Positions 52,616 through 61,474 of a stretch of 64,000 bases of DNA are shown piece after piece. Under the pieces are notes generated by a model that did no database searches, was not told where the DNA came from, and saw nothing but the letters and a program-made list of their open reading frames with translations. The stretch covers positions 1-64,000 of the forward strand of contig NZ_JAFCLS010000013.1 in NCBI RefSeq assembly GCF_018131075.1, given 5' to 3'. The stretch comes from Bradyrhizobium sp. JYMT SZCCT0428. Lineage in GTDB: Bacteria > Pseudomonadota > Alphaproteobacteria > Rhizobiales > Xanthobacteraceae. The position numbers were made by a program, and so were the translations under genes. Positions within the stretch are counted from its first letter, which is position 1. Every line of letters begins with the position of its first letter.

Positions 52616-53258
52616 ATACCTGTTCGATTACGATGCTGTTGATCTCATTGGCGACGTCGTCGAAGCGGTCTGAAACCTTTTCAAGATGCTTGTAGATCTC
52701 GGCGCCCACGATGAAATCCATGGTGTTGGCGTCGCGATGCTTGAGAAACAGCTCCTTCAGCCCGATATCGTGGAGGTCGTCGATGCGACCCTCCAGCTTG
52801 CCGATCTCCTCGGTGATCGCGGTCAGCATCGCGACGTTGTCGCCGATCGATTGCATCAGCGGCAATGCGCGCCCGACCAGATTGGCGCACTCGACAATCA
52901 GCGTTCCGATTTCGCGCATCGGCGGCTCGAAGGCGCGGACCTCGAACAGAATGACGGCCTTGGCGGTCTGCTGCATCTGGTCGATGGCATCGTCCATCGA
53001 GGTGATCAGGTTTTTGATATCGCCGCGGTCGAACGGGGTGATGAAGGTGCGCCGGACCGCGGTCAGCACCTCGCGGGTGATATTGTCGGCATCGTTTTCG
53101 AACTGATTGACGCGCTGGCAGAACACCGGCGTCTCGTCGCCGCCGCGCAGCATGTCCTGCAGGGCCAGCGCCCCCTGCACGACGGTCTGGGAATGGCGGG
53201 CAAAGAGGTCGAAAAACCGCTCTTCCTTGGGCAGGAAATAGCGAAACCAGCGCAACAT
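52614..53258 (-). CDS. DUF47/PhoU-like phosphate transport accessory protein
   Basis: The 214-residue helical protein begins MLRWFRYFLPKEERFFDLFA and continues with QTVVQGALALQDMLRGGDE, ADNITREVLTAVRRTFITPF and DRGDIKNLITSMDDAIDQMQ, the family core of the PhoU-related DUF47 proteins. Glu/Asp clusters suggest metal binding as in PhoU. It is encoded upstream of pit, the usual arrangement, and probably regulates that transporter. Confidence 0.9.
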   Translation of the reverse strand: MLRWFRYFLPKEERFFDLFARHSQTVVQGALALQDMLRGGDETPVFCQRVNQFENDADNITREVLTAVRRTFITPFDRGDIKNLITSMDDAIDQMQQTAKAVILFEVRAFEPPMREIGTLIVECANLVGRALPLMQSIGDNVAMLTAITEEIGKLEGRIDDLHDIGLKELFLKHRDANTMDFIVGAEIYKHLEKVSDRFDDVANEINSIVIEQV

Positions 53259-53409
53259 CGGTCTTATCCATCGTTCTGGAACGGCTGCCCGAGGCAGCCT
53301 GTCACAAAACTGTCATAGACCATTCAAAGGCAAAGCGCGCGATGACGGCCCCCGGAATAGTGGTCATCCACCGCTTTGTAGGCCGTAAAAAAGCGCCCAA
53401 ACGGGCAAA

Positions 53410-54378
53410 TTACAGCGAACGGCGGAAGAAATGCGCGATCTCGCCAATCACGCCGCGGCGGAAAGTCAGCACGCAGGCGACGAAGATGACGCCCTGGATC
53501 ACCGTCACCCACTGGCCGAAACCGGCCAGATATTGCTGCATGGCGATGATCACGAAGGCGCCGACCACGGGACCGAATACGGTTCCGAGGCCGCCGACCA
53601 GCGTCATCAGCACGATTTCGCCCGACATCGTCCAGTGCACGTCAGTGAGCGAGGCGTTCTGCGCCACGAACACCTTTAGCGAGCCTGCGAAACCGGCGAT
53701 CGTTCCGGAAAGGATGAAGGCCAGCAGTTTGTAGTGATCGGTCTTGTAGCCCAGCGATATCGCGCGCGGTTCGTTTTCGCGGATCGCCTTCAAGACCTCG
53801 CCGAACGGCGAGTTGATGGTGCGATAGATCAAGAGGAAACCGCCGAGGAACCCGACGAGGATGACGTAATAGAGCACCGTCGGCTTGGCGAGATTGAAGA
53901 TACCGAACAGATAGCCCTGCGGGATGCCCTGGATGCCGTCCTCACCATGGGTGAACGGCGTTTGCAGGTAGATGAAATACAGAAGCTGCGACAGTGCCAG
54001 CGTGATCATCGAGAAGTAGATGCCCTGACGGCGAATGGCGACGACGCCGGTAATGACGCCAAGCCCGGCGGCACCTACGGTGCCGACCAGAATTCCAAGC
54101 TCCGGCGACAGCCCCCAGACCTTCAGCGCATGCGCGGTGAAGTAACCGGCCGTGCCCAGAAACATCGCGTGGCCGAACGACAACAGCCCGCCATAGCCGA
54201 TCAGGAGGTTGAACGCGCAGGCCAGCAGCGCAAAGCACAGCGCCTGCATCACAAAGAACGGATAGATCCCGGTCAGCGGCACGATCGCAAGCAGCGCTGC
54301 CATCAGGACGAATACGATCATCTCGTCGCGCACGGCACGCGGTGACACCGGCAGTGTATCGTCAGTCAATGCGCTCAT
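53410..54378 (-). CDS. livM: Branched-chain amino-acid ABC permease LivM
   Basis: The 322-residue protein has around nine membrane helices, with FVMQALCFALLACAFNLLIG, GYGGLLSFGHAMFLGTAGYF, the LivM signature ISLGYKTDHYKLLAFILSGT and IAGFAGSLKVFVAQNAS. The final segment (RGVIGEIAHFFRRSL) is cytoplasmic. It forms the channel with LivH. It is the last gene of the Liv operon and starts one base after the livH stop. Confidence 0.92.
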   Translation of the reverse strand: MSALTDDTLPVSPRAVRDEMIVFVLMAALLAIVPLTGIYPFFVMQALCFALLACAFNLLIGYGGLLSFGHAMFLGTAGYFTAHALKVWGLSPELGILVGTVGAAGLGVITGVVAIRRQGIYFSMITLALSQLLYFIYLQTPFTHGEDGIQGIPQGYLFGIFNLAKPTVLYYVILVGFLGGFLLIYRTINSPFGEVLKAIRENEPRAISLGYKTDHYKLLAFILSGTIAGFAGSLKVFVAQNASLTDVHWTMSGEIVLMTLVGGLGTVFGPVVGAFVIIAMQQYLAGFGQWVTVIQGVIFVACVLTFRRGVIGEIAHFFRRSL

Positions 54379-54379
54379 A

Positions 54380-55243
54380 TCAGGCCGCCCGTCCGGTCAG
54401 ACCCGTTGGCTTCACCAGCAACACCAGCACCATCAGGACGAAAACCACGGTGTTTGAAGCTTCGGGATAGAAATATTTGGTCAGTCCTTCGATCACGCCG
54501 AGCGAAAAGCCGGTGATGATCGATCCCATGATGGAGCCCATGCCGCCGATCACCACCACCGCGAACACGACGATGATCAGGTCGGCGCCCATCAGCGGCC
54601 GGACCTGGTTGATCGGGGCGGACAAGACGCCGGCCAGCGCCGCAAGGCCGACGCCGAGCCCGTAGGTCAGCGTGATCATCCTGGGCACGTTGATGCCGAA
54701 CGCGCGCACCAGCGTCGGGTTTTCGGTCGCGGCGCGCAGATTGGCGCCAAGCCGCGTCTTTTCGATCAGGTACCAGGTGGCGAGGCAAACGATGAGCGAG
54801 AACACGACCACCCAGCCGCGGTAAATCGGCAGGAACATGAAGCCGAGGTTCATGCCGCCCTTCAGTTCATCGGGGATCGCATAGGGAAGCCCCGAGGAGC
54901 CGAAATAATTCTGGAACACGCCCTGCACGATCAACGCGATGCCGAACGTCAGCAGCAGTCCGTAGAGATGGTCGAGGCCTGAAAGCCACTGCAGCATGGT
55001 CCGTTCCAGGATCATGCCGAAGATGCCGACCACGATCGGCGCGATGATCAGCGCCGGCCAGTATCCGATGCCCGCCAGGTTGAGCAGGAAATAGGCGCAG
55101 AACGCCCCCATCATATAGAGCGCGCCATGGGCGAAATTGATGATGTTGAGCATGCCGAAGATCACGGCCAGCCCCAGACTGAGCAGCGCGTAGAACGAGC
55201 CGTTGATCAATCCCACCAAAAGCTGCGCGTAGAGAGCTTGCAT
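54380..55243 (-). CDS. livH: Branched-chain amino-acid ABC permease LivH
   Basis: The 287-residue protein has eight membrane helices. LLVGLINGSFYALLSLGLAV, IFGMLNIINFAHGALYMMGA, RAFGINVPRMITLTYGLGVG and LAALAGVLSAPINQVRPLMG are the family motifs, including the EAA-like loop before LAALAG. It pairs with LivM. It lies 78 bases after the binding-protein gene within the same operon. Confidence 0.92.
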   Translation of the reverse strand: MQALYAQLLVGLINGSFYALLSLGLAVIFGMLNIINFAHGALYMMGAFCAYFLLNLAGIGYWPALIIAPIVVGIFGMILERTMLQWLSGLDHLYGLLLTFGIALIVQGVFQNYFGSSGLPYAIPDELKGGMNLGFMFLPIYRGWVVVFSLIVCLATWYLIEKTRLGANLRAATENPTLVRAFGINVPRMITLTYGLGVGLAALAGVLSAPINQVRPLMGADLIIVVFAVVVIGGMGSIMGSIITGFSLGVIEGLTKYFYPEASNTVVFVLMVLVLLVKPTGLTGRAA

Positions 55244-55321
55244 CGGTTTCGCACTCGATTTCGTGTGACGCGGATTCGCGTGAAGGGAAGCCCGCCGGCA
55301 CGGTGCCGGCGGGCAATCGTC

Positions 55322-56539
55322 TTACTTCTTTACCAGCGGACAGGCGCTTTCCGAAAGCGGCCGGAAAGCCTGGTCGCCCGGGGTGGTCCCGATCAACTTG
55401 TAATAGTCCCACGGCCCCTTGGATTCGGCCGGCTTCTTGACCTCAAACAGGTATGCCGGATGAAGCTTGCGGCCGTCGGCGCGGATGGTGCCCTTGCCGA
55501 ACAGCGGGTCGTCAGTCGGCGACGCCTTCATTTTCTCGACGACCTTGATGCCGTCATGCGGATTGCCGCCCATCGCATCGACCGTCTTGAAATAGTGGAT
55601 CAAGCCCGAATAGACGCCGGCCTGCACCATGGACGGCATCGCCTTGTTCTTCATGCGCTCGGAGAAGCGCTTGGAAAACGCGCGGGTGTCGTCGTTGAGA
55701 TCCCAGTAGAAGGTTTCGGTGAAGTTCAGGCCCTGGGCAACCTTCAGACCGAGCGAATGAACGTCGGTAATGAAGAGCAGAAGACCGGCCAGCTTCTGGC
55801 CGCCGGCGACGATGCCGAATTCCGACGCCTGCTTGATGGTGTTGGTGGTGTCGCCGCCGGCATTGGCCATGCCGACGATCTTGGCCTTGGAAGCCTGCGC
55901 CTGCAGCAGGAACGAGGAGAAGTCCGACGAGTTCAGGGGATGCCTGACGTTGCCGATAACCTTGCCTCCCGATTTGACCACGACCGCGGCGGTATCGCGC
56001 TCCAGCGCGTGGCCGAACGCGTAGTCCGCGGTCAGGAAGTACCAGGTGTCGCCCCCCGATTTCACCAGGGCCTGGCCCGTGCTGTTCGCCAGCATGTAAG
56101 TGTCGTAAACCCAGTGGATAGTGTTCGGCGAGCACTGGGCATTGGTGAGGTCCGACGTCGCCGCGCCGGTATTGATCATGATGGCGTTCTTTTCCTTCAC
56201 CAGGTTGTTGACCGCCAGCGCAACGCCGGAGTTCAGCACGTCCATGAAGATGTCGACCTTCTCGACGTCGATCCATTGGCGCGCGATAGTCGTGGCGATG
56301 TCGGGCTTGTTCTGGTGGTCGGCCGAAATCACATCGATCTTCCAGCCCTTGGCGGCAAGTCCGGAATCCTCGATCGCCATCTGCGCGGCGAGCGTGGAGC
56401 CGGCGCCGCCGAGGTCGGAATAAAGACCGGAATTATCGGTGAGGACGCCGATCTTGATGTTCTTGTCCTGAGCCAGCGCGCCGCTTGCGGCGAGGGTCAG
56501 CGCGGTGCCGAAAAGAAGTGCCGAAATTTTCTGTTTCAT
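55322..56539 (-). CDS. livK: Branched-chain amino-acid ABC substrate-binding protein
   Basis: ATG 56539 is preceded by GGGAG. The 405-residue protein has a signal peptide (ISALLFGTALTLAASGALAQ) and the type I binding fold: IGVLTDNSGLYSDLGGAGST, TTIARQWIDVEKVDIFMDVL, GDTWYFLTADYAFGHALERD, IVGMANAGGDTTNTIKQASE and DDPLFGKGTIRADGRKLHPA. It is closely similar along its length to the orphan protein at 39590-40816. The specific ligand cannot be read from sequence, and such rhizobial proteins often bind aromatic or other compounds. Confidence 0.9.
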   Translation of the reverse strand: MKQKISALLFGTALTLAASGALAQDKNIKIGVLTDNSGLYSDLGGAGSTLAAQMAIEDSGLAAKGWKIDVISADHQNKPDIATTIARQWIDVEKVDIFMDVLNSGVALAVNNLVKEKNAIMINTGAATSDLTNAQCSPNTIHWVYDTYMLANSTGQALVKSGGDTWYFLTADYAFGHALERDTAAVVVKSGGKVIGNVRHPLNSSDFSSFLLQAQASKAKIVGMANAGGDTTNTIKQASEFGIVAGGQKLAGLLLFITDVHSLGLKVAQGLNFTETFYWDLNDDTRAFSKRFSERMKNKAMPSMVQAGVYSGLIHYFKTVDAMGGNPHDGIKVVEKMKASPTDDPLFGKGTIRADGRKLHPAYLFEVKKPAESKGPWDYYKLIGTTPGDQAFRPLSESACPLVKK

Positions 56540-56576
56540 ATTTTCTCCCTGAATTTTGCTTGCCGAACTAAACCGA

Positions 56577-57320
56577 TCAGACGCCAAGATAAGTGTGGAG
56601 CTTGTCCATATTGGCCTGCAATTCCGAATTCGCGAACCCGTCGATGACCTTGCCGTGCTCGACGATGTAGTAGCGATCCGCCACCGTCGCGGCGAAGCGG
56701 AAATTCTGCTCGACCAGCAGAATGGTGAAACCTTCCGACTTCAGCCGCGCGATGGTGTGACCGATCTGCTGGATGATAACGGGTGCCAGGCCCTCGGTCG
56801 GCTCGTCCAGCATCAGGAACCGCGCACCGGTACGCAGGATCCGGGCGATCGCGAGCATCTGCTGCTCGCCGCCCGAAAGCTTGGTGCCCTGGCTGTTGAG
56901 GCGCTCCTTCAGGTTGGGAAACAGCTCGAAGATCTGATCGAGCGACAGGCCGCCGGGGCGCACGATCGGCGGCAGCAACAGGTTTTCCCGCACGTCGAGG
57001 CTTGCGAAAATGCCGCGCTCCTCCGGGCAAAAGGCAACGCCCATCCGTGCGATCTTGTCGGATGCGGCGCGGGTAATGTCCTGGTCGTTGAAGCGGATCG
57101 AACCGGTGCGCTTGCCGATGATTCCCATCACCGATTTCAGCGTGGTGGTTTTGCCGGCACCGTTGCGTCCGAGCAGCGTCACCACCTCCCCGGCATTCAC
57201 GTTGAAATTGATGCCGTGAAGGATGTGGGACTCGCCGTACCAGGCCTCCAGGTTCTGAACCGAGAGAACCGGCGTGCCGGTCGTCTTTGTAGGGGCTTCC
57301 GCCATCTTTACTTCAGCCAT
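56577..57320 (-). CDS. livF: Branched-chain amino-acid ABC ATPase LivF
   Basis: ATG 57320 gives MAEVKMAEAPTKTTGTPVLS. The ATPase domain has Walker A LLGRNGAGKTTTLKSVMG, the LivF signature IARMGVAFCPEERGIFASL, the C-loop KLSGGEQQMLAIARILRTGA and Walker B FLMLDEPTEGLAP, followed by LLVEQNFRFAATVADRYYIV. It powers transport with LivG. It overlaps the livG stop by 8 bases. Confidence 0.93.
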   Translation of the reverse strand: MAEVKMAEAPTKTTGTPVLSVQNLEAWYGESHILHGINFNVNAGEVVTLLGRNGAGKTTTLKSVMGIIGKRTGSIRFNDQDITRAASDKIARMGVAFCPEERGIFASLDVRENLLLPPIVRPGGLSLDQIFELFPNLKERLNSQGTKLSGGEQQMLAIARILRTGARFLMLDEPTEGLAPVIIQQIGHTIARLKSEGFTILLVEQNFRFAATVADRYYIVEHGKVIDGFANSELQANMDKLHTYLGV

Positions 57321-58068
57321 GACCGGCCCCCAGATAGGCTTCCTTGACGCGCTCGTCCTTGGACAGATCGGCATAATTGCCTTCCGCCAGCACCTGACCG
57401 CGCGTCAGTACCGTGATGATATCGGAAAGGTTCGCCACCACGGAGAGATTATGTTCGACCATCAGGATCGTATGTTTCGCCGAGATGCTCTTGATCAACG
57501 CCGCGATCTTGTCGATGTCCTCGTGGCCCATGCCGGCCATCGGTTCGTCGAGCAACATCATCTCCGGATCGAGCGCCAGCGTAGTTGCGATTTCGAGCGC
57601 GCGCTTGCGCCCATAGGGCATCTCGACCGCCGGCGTGTTGGCGAACTCGCTCAAGCCCACATCATTCAACAGTTCATGGGCGCGGCCGTTGAAGCGATCG
57701 AGCACGCTCTTGGAGCGCCAGAAATCGAATGAACTGCCGTGCTGGCGCTGCAGCGCGACCCGAACGTTCTCCAGCGCCGTGAGGTGCGGAAACACCGCCG
57801 AAATCTGGAACGAACGCACCAGCCCGAGGCGGGCCACGTCGGCCGGCGCCATCGCAGTGATGTCCTGCCCCTTGTACAGAATCTGGCCCGCCGAGGGCTT
57901 CAGAAACTTGGTCAGGAGGTTGAAGCATGTCGTCTTGCCGGCGCCGTTCGGCCCGATCAACGCATGAATACTGCCGCGACGCACCTTGAGAGCAACGTCG
58001 CGAACAGCGAAGAAACCCGCGAATTCCTTGGTCAATCCGTGGGTTTCGAGAATGATCTCATCGGCCAA
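57313..58068 (-). CDS. livG: Branched-chain amino-acid ABC ATPase LivG
   Basis: TTG 58068 is preferred because GGGGGAAG lies just upstream and the product then starts MADEIILETHGLTKEFAGFF; an ATG at 58083 is an alternative. Walker A is LIGPNGAGKTTCFNLLTKF, followed by DVARLGLVRSFQISAVFPHL, the C-loop-like VEMPYGRKRALEIATTLALD and Walker B MMLLDEPMAGMGHEDIDKI. It partners LivF. It opens the operon livG-livF-livK-livH-livM. Confidence 0.92.
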   Translation of the reverse strand: MADEIILETHGLTKEFAGFFAVRDVALKVRRGSIHALIGPNGAGKTTCFNLLTKFLKPSAGQILYKGQDITAMAPADVARLGLVRSFQISAVFPHLTALENVRVALQRQHGSSFDFWRSKSVLDRFNGRAHELLNDVGLSEFANTPAVEMPYGRKRALEIATTLALDPEMMLLDEPMAGMGHEDIDKIAALIKSISAKHTILMVEHNLSVVANLSDIITVLTRGQVLAEGNYADLSKDERVKEAYLGAGHG

Positions 58069-58439
58069 ACAAACTTCCCCCATCAGCCCGCTGCGAAGTC
58101 CCCTCGCGCGCGGCCAATTTTTCCCTTGTCGGGCAGGTTCTCCCGGACGCCTTGGAAACCGTCCCGGACCTGCCGCCTCCGGGCGGAATATGCCGTCAAC
58201 GGCACGGATTAGGCAAGGCGGAAAGCTTGGCCAGACCAAAGCATTAGTGCCGGTTCCAAATTCGCCCTTAGTCGAATTGCACGGCTCGCGCGAATGGCAG
58301 GGTGCCAGAGCGTTTTTCCGCCGTACCCGCGCACCGGAAAGCCAGCGTTAACGGTGTTTTGCTGCAATCGGGCCGTTTCATAGAATATTACCGCCCGGGG
58401 CAGATCATCTCGCGATTTAGTCAGGCAGGGATCGCGGCC
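58069..58439. other. Divergent intergenic interval, no gene supported
   Basis: The 371 bases between livG and the first PAS-like gene have no convincing coding frame; the open frames are Arg/Pro-rich read-throughs. Promoters for both divergent units must lie here, but I cannot point to boxes. Confidence 0.6.
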
Positions 58440-59042
58440 GTGGATTTTGCAAGCGCCGACCCATCAATCGTCAAATCGATCAAGCAGCGCGATTTGCTGA
58501 ATACCTGGCTGCGGCTTTTTGCCCGCGATCAGGCCTTGCCGCGCATGGACGAATTTCAACCGGCGCGGATGGAGGATGAACTCCCCGACCTTGTTTTCTT
58601 GGATGTCGATAGCGGCGCTCAGCCGCCGCGCCTGATAATCCAGAGCGATGGCACGCGGATGTCGAGCGCCTATGGCCACACCGGCAAGGGCCGCTATCTG
58701 GACGAGTATCTTGGCGCAAGGCTCGCACCGATCGTGATCCCGGTCTATTACGAAAGCATCGCCCGCCGCCTCCCCGCCTACACCATCGCCAATATCGACG
58801 ACATCTACGGGCGAATCGTTGCCTATGAGCGGCTGCTGCTGCCGTTCTCCGACGACGGCAACGTCACCCACATCATCGCATCGCTAAAGACCATCAGCGA
58901 GGATGGCGGTTTCGAGATCAGGAATCTGATGCGCGGAAGCGACAAGCTGCCGGTGCCCAAGCTTCGCACCATCATCGACCGCGATCTTTTCCATCGCGCG
59001 CCCGGCCGCATTCCGTCTGGCGACGTGCTCGAATTCGGCTAG
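58440..59042 (+). CDS. PAS_5-like sensor-type protein, copy 1
   Basis: GTG 58440 gives MDFASADPSIVKSIKQRDLL, matching the start of the tandem copy; the longer upstream frame is not supported. The 200-residue protein matches the PAS_5 type: NTWLRLFARDQALPRMDEFQ, PPRLIIQSDGTRMSSAYG, then YESIARRLPAYTIANIDDIY and GRIVAYERLLLPFSDDGNVT. It contains no output domain. A small-molecule sensing or flavin/haem-free PAS role is likely but unproved. Confidence 0.78.
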   Translation: MDFASADPSIVKSIKQRDLLNTWLRLFARDQALPRMDEFQPARMEDELPDLVFLDVDSGAQPPRLIIQSDGTRMSSAYGHTGKGRYLDEYLGARLAPIVIPVYYESIARRLPAYTIANIDDIYGRIVAYERLLLPFSDDGNVTHIIASLKTISEDGGFEIRNLMRGSDKLPVPKLRTIIDRDLFHRAPGRIPSGDVLEFG

Positions 59043-59046
59043 GGCA

Positions 59047-59670
59047 ATGGAATTCGAAAGTGCCGATCCTTCGGTTGTGAGGTCGATCAAGCAGCGCGAG
59101 CTCCTGAATGCGTGGCTGCGTGCCGCAAGCAAACAGCAGCCTCTTCCCCTTATCGATGATTTTTGTCCGGACCGCGTCGGCGACGAACAGTCCGACATGA
59201 TGGGATATGACGTCGAAGGCGACGGCGACGGCGCGCGCTTCCTGATTACCCAGGCAGGCGCCAGATTAAGCGCCACTTATGGCAGCGACCATCTCAGCCC
59301 GGCTGAGCGCATCAATCGCTACCTCGACGACGCCCTCGGGCCTGAACGGTATGCCCGCGTAATTGCCCTGTATCGCGCTTGCCTGAAGCACAGGCGGCCG
59401 GCCTATTCGATTTCAACCGTGCAGGATGCCGACGACAAGGACGTGTCCTATGAGCGGCTCCTGATGCCGTTCGGTCGTGGCGATGCCGTCGAACAGATCG
59501 TCGGCTCCTACAAGAGCATCAGCATTGAGGGCGGCTTCAAGATCAACAATCTGATGGGACTGAGGCCAAAAGCCGTTCCTGTCATCCTGGTCCGGGCAAT
59601 CATCGATCGCGACTTTGTGCCTCATCAGCCGAGCCGACAACTGTCCGACGCAGTGGTCGAGCTCGACTAA
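59047..59670 (+). CDS. PAS_5-like sensor-type protein, copy 2
   Basis: The 207-residue protein starts four bases after copy 1 and repeats its layout: MEFESADPSVVRSIKQRELL, NAWLRAASKQQPLPLIDDFC, DGARFLITQAGARLSATYG, RACLKHRRPAYSISTVQDAD and KDVSYERLLMPFGRGDAVEQ. The two products align end to end but differ at many positions, pointing to an old tandem duplication. They may form a hetero-oligomer. No output domain is visible. Confidence 0.78.
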   Translation: MEFESADPSVVRSIKQRELLNAWLRAASKQQPLPLIDDFCPDRVGDEQSDMMGYDVEGDGDGARFLITQAGARLSATYGSDHLSPAERINRYLDDALGPERYARVIALYRACLKHRRPAYSISTVQDADDKDVSYERLLMPFGRGDAVEQIVGSYKSISIEGGFKINNLMGLRPKAVPVILVRAIIDRDFVPHQPSRQLSDAVVELD

Positions 59671-59672
59671 CG

Positions 59673-59758
59673 CCTTTTCGAACGAAGCATCCCGTCGGAC
59701 TTGATCTGGGGTGAGCACCGGTTCGCGTAATGAAAACGCGTCAAACCAGGAATCTAGG
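59673..59758. repeat. Dispersed repeat, family A
   Basis: GTCGGACTTGATCTGGGGTG, CACCGGTTCGCGTAATGAAAA and CGCGTCAAACCAGGAATCTAG line up with the copies at 16487 and 51408. It lies between the convergent PAS_5 and ArsC-like genes. Confidence 0.65.
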
Positions 59759-60122
59759 CCTTGCGCTTGCCCTTCGACGCCACTTCCTTGGCGTAAATAT
59801 CCGGCTTGAACCCGACCAGCAATTTGCCGCCGAGATCCAGCACGGGCCGCTTGATCATCGAGGGCTGCGCCAGCATCAGCGCCAGCGCCTTGCGCTCGTT
59901 CAGCCCTTCTTTGTCGCTATCCGGCAACTTGCGGAAGGTCGTGCCGGCGCGGTTGAGCAGGGTTTCCCAACCGAGTTCATCGGACCATTGCATGAGCTTG
60001 TCCTTGGCGATGCCCGCAGTCTTGTAGTCGTGAAAATCGTACCCGACGCCGTGGCTGTCGAGCCAAGTGCGGGCCTTCTTCATCGTGTCGCAATTCTTGA
60101 TGCCGTAGATGGTGATGGGCAT
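59754..60122 (-). CDS. ArsC/Spx-like reductase family protein
   Basis: The 122-residue protein has the thioredoxin-fold start MPITIYGIKNCDTMKKARTW with a single N-terminal Cys, followed by GYDFHDYKTAGIAKDKLMQW, LLNRAGTTFRKLPDS and the conserved PSMIKRPVLDLGGKLLVGFK. It fits the YffB branch of the ArsC family rather than true arsenate reductase, as there is no arsenic operon. A glutathione-dependent thiol reductase role is likely. Confidence 0.85.
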   Translation of the reverse strand: MPITIYGIKNCDTMKKARTWLDSHGVGYDFHDYKTAGIAKDKLMQWSDELGWETLLNRAGTTFRKLPDSDKEGLNERKALALMLAQPSMIKRPVLDLGGKLLVGFKPDIYAKEVASKGKRKA

Positions 60123-60239
60123 TTCAATACATTCCGGATTGGCGCCATTCGCTCCTGGCGGAGCGTCCGCAGGTTTTTATACAATGCAGATCAGCGAATC
60201 CATCATAGACTGACGTGTCACCCACAGGTGAGGCCCCGC

Positions 60240-60398
60240 ATGGAATTCACCCTTTTGTTTCTGGCAGCAAGCGTCGCAATGCTGGTTGCCTGGCGCGGTT
60301 CACGCGCGCTTGCGCTCGGCCTGTACGCCGCGACGATGATCGCCTGCGTCGCGACCTATCTGCACCATGCGACCGATACGCTGAAACTGTCGTTCTGA
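60240..60398 (+). CDS. DUF5993 family small membrane protein
   Basis: GTGAGG lies seven bases before ATG 60240. The 52-residue product has two short membrane segments (EFTLLFLAASVAMLVAWRGS; ALALGLYAATMIACVATYLH) and ends HHATDTLKLSF. This length and layout fit DUF5993, whose genes commonly lie directly before a DsbB-type gene. The dsbB start is 7 bases downstream, so co-translation is likely. A role as a small partner of DsbB is a reasonable inference. Confidence 0.7.
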   Translation: MEFTLLFLAASVAMLVAWRGSRALALGLYAATMIACVATYLHHATDTLKLSF

Positions 60399-60405
60399 AC
60401 CGCGC

Positions 60406-60963
60406 ATGACCCAGACCCGCGCCATCACCCTGAATGCGCTCAGCCTCTACGCCGTCGCGCTGGTACTGGCGGCGGCGTTCGCGGCGCAACTGCTGCTGCA
60501 CGAACTGCCCTGCCCGCTGTGCTTGCTGCAACGCATCCTGTTCGCGATGCTGGCGATCGGCCCGATCCTGAACATCCGCTTCGGGCCGCGCCCCAGCCAC
60601 TACGCGTTGTCGCTATTGGCAGCGGTTGCCGGCGCTGTGGCCTCGACGCGGCAGGTGCTGCTGCACATCATGCCGGGAGACGCGGGCTACGGTTCGGCCT
60701 TGCTCGGCTATCATTATTACACTTGGGCCCTGATCGGCTTCATCGCCGCCATCGTGCTGCTCGCGGCGGTGCTGCTGTTCGACCGGCAGTTCAAAGATGA
60801 TGGCGGGGTATTGCCGCCGACCGGCGGCCTGTTCGCGCAGGCCGCCGTATGGCTCGTGATCGCCCTGACGGCGGCGAACGTGGTGACGACGCTTTTGGAA
60901 TGCGGCTTTGGGGCATGCGCCGACAACCCGGTTGTATATGAATTGCTCAAACGGGGAGTGTAG
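60406..60963 (+). CDS. dsbB: Disulfide bond formation protein B
   Basis: The 185-residue membrane protein has four helices, the N-terminal quinone-side Cys pair ELPCPLCLLQRILFAML and a second periplasmic Cys pair LLECGFGACADNP near the C-terminus. These pass electrons from DsbA to quinone. The distance and the Cys spacing (CPLC; CGFGAC) resemble DsbI/DsbB of rhizobia. No dsbA is in the window. Confidence 0.9.
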   Translation: MTQTRAITLNALSLYAVALVLAAAFAAQLLLHELPCPLCLLQRILFAMLAIGPILNIRFGPRPSHYALSLLAAVAGAVASTRQVLLHIMPGDAGYGSALLGYHYYTWALIGFIAAIVLLAAVLLFDRQFKDDGGVLPPTGGLFAQAAVWLVIALTAANVVTTLLECGFGACADNPVVYELLKRGV

Positions 60964-60996
60964 CGGTTTGCCGAACCAGAATCGCCGCCATCAGGA

Positions 60997-61410
60997 TCAG
61001 TTCTTGGCGTAAGACTCCAGGTACTCGGCTGATGGTGGAATCGGCGTGATCACATCGATCAATACGCCGTTGGGATCTTCAGTGATGAAGTGCCGCTGAC
61101 CAAAGGGCTCATCGCGGAGCGGAAGCAGGATAGGCAGCCCGGCTGCACGAAGCCTGCCATAGACCTCATCGACGTCTTGAACTTCAAAATTGATCAGAAC
61201 ACCGCGCGCAGAGCCGCGCGCTTTTGCGGGGATCGTGTCGTGATCGCCTGCCAGGATCGCCAGGGCAACGTTCTCTTGCACTTTCGATTGCAGATGGACG
61301 TACCAGTCCGCCTCGAACGCCGGCTCGAAACCAAAGTGGCTTCGATAAAATGCCGAGGTCGCGGCGACATTGTCGACCATCAGTACCGGATAATAGCTCG
61401 TGATCTGCAT
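60997..61410 (-). CDS. VOC family (glyoxalase/bleomycin-resistance-like) protein
   Basis: The 137-residue protein has two beta-alpha-beta-beta-beta modules: [39 protein letters not shown], then [40 protein letters not shown]. Metal-ligand residues of the family appear as His and Glu in the second module. It is divergent from a TetR gene with two operator-like palindromes in between, so it is likely the repressor's target. Confidence 0.82.
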   Translation of the reverse strand: MQITSYYPVLMVDNVAATSAFYRSHFGFEPAFEADWYVHLQSKVQENVALAILAGDHDTIPAKARGSARGVLINFEVQDVDEVYGRLRAAGLPILLPLRDEPFGQRHFITEDPNGVLIDVITPIPPSAEYLESYAKN

Positions 61411-61433
61411 CCTTGTTCTCCGCGGCTAAAAAA

Positions 61434-61473
61434 CATACAGTCTGTATGCAAACATAAACATACAGGCTGCATG
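61434..61473. promoter_or_regulatory. Tandem TetR operators between VOC and tetR genes
   Basis: CATACAG-T-CTGTATG (61434-61448) is a perfect palindrome, and CATACAG-G-CTGCATG (61459-61473) differs by one base. Their centres are 25 bases apart, and the second ends one base before the TetR start. This is the classical shape of a shared operator region controlling both divergent genes. Confidence 0.8.
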
Positions 61474-61474
61474 C

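Noticed and set aside
55127..56647. 506-codon plus-strand frame
   Set aside because: Antisense of the Liv binding protein and livH.
59754..60122. True arsenate reductase
   Set aside because: No arsenic-resistance neighbours, and the sequence matches the Spx/YffB-like branch.
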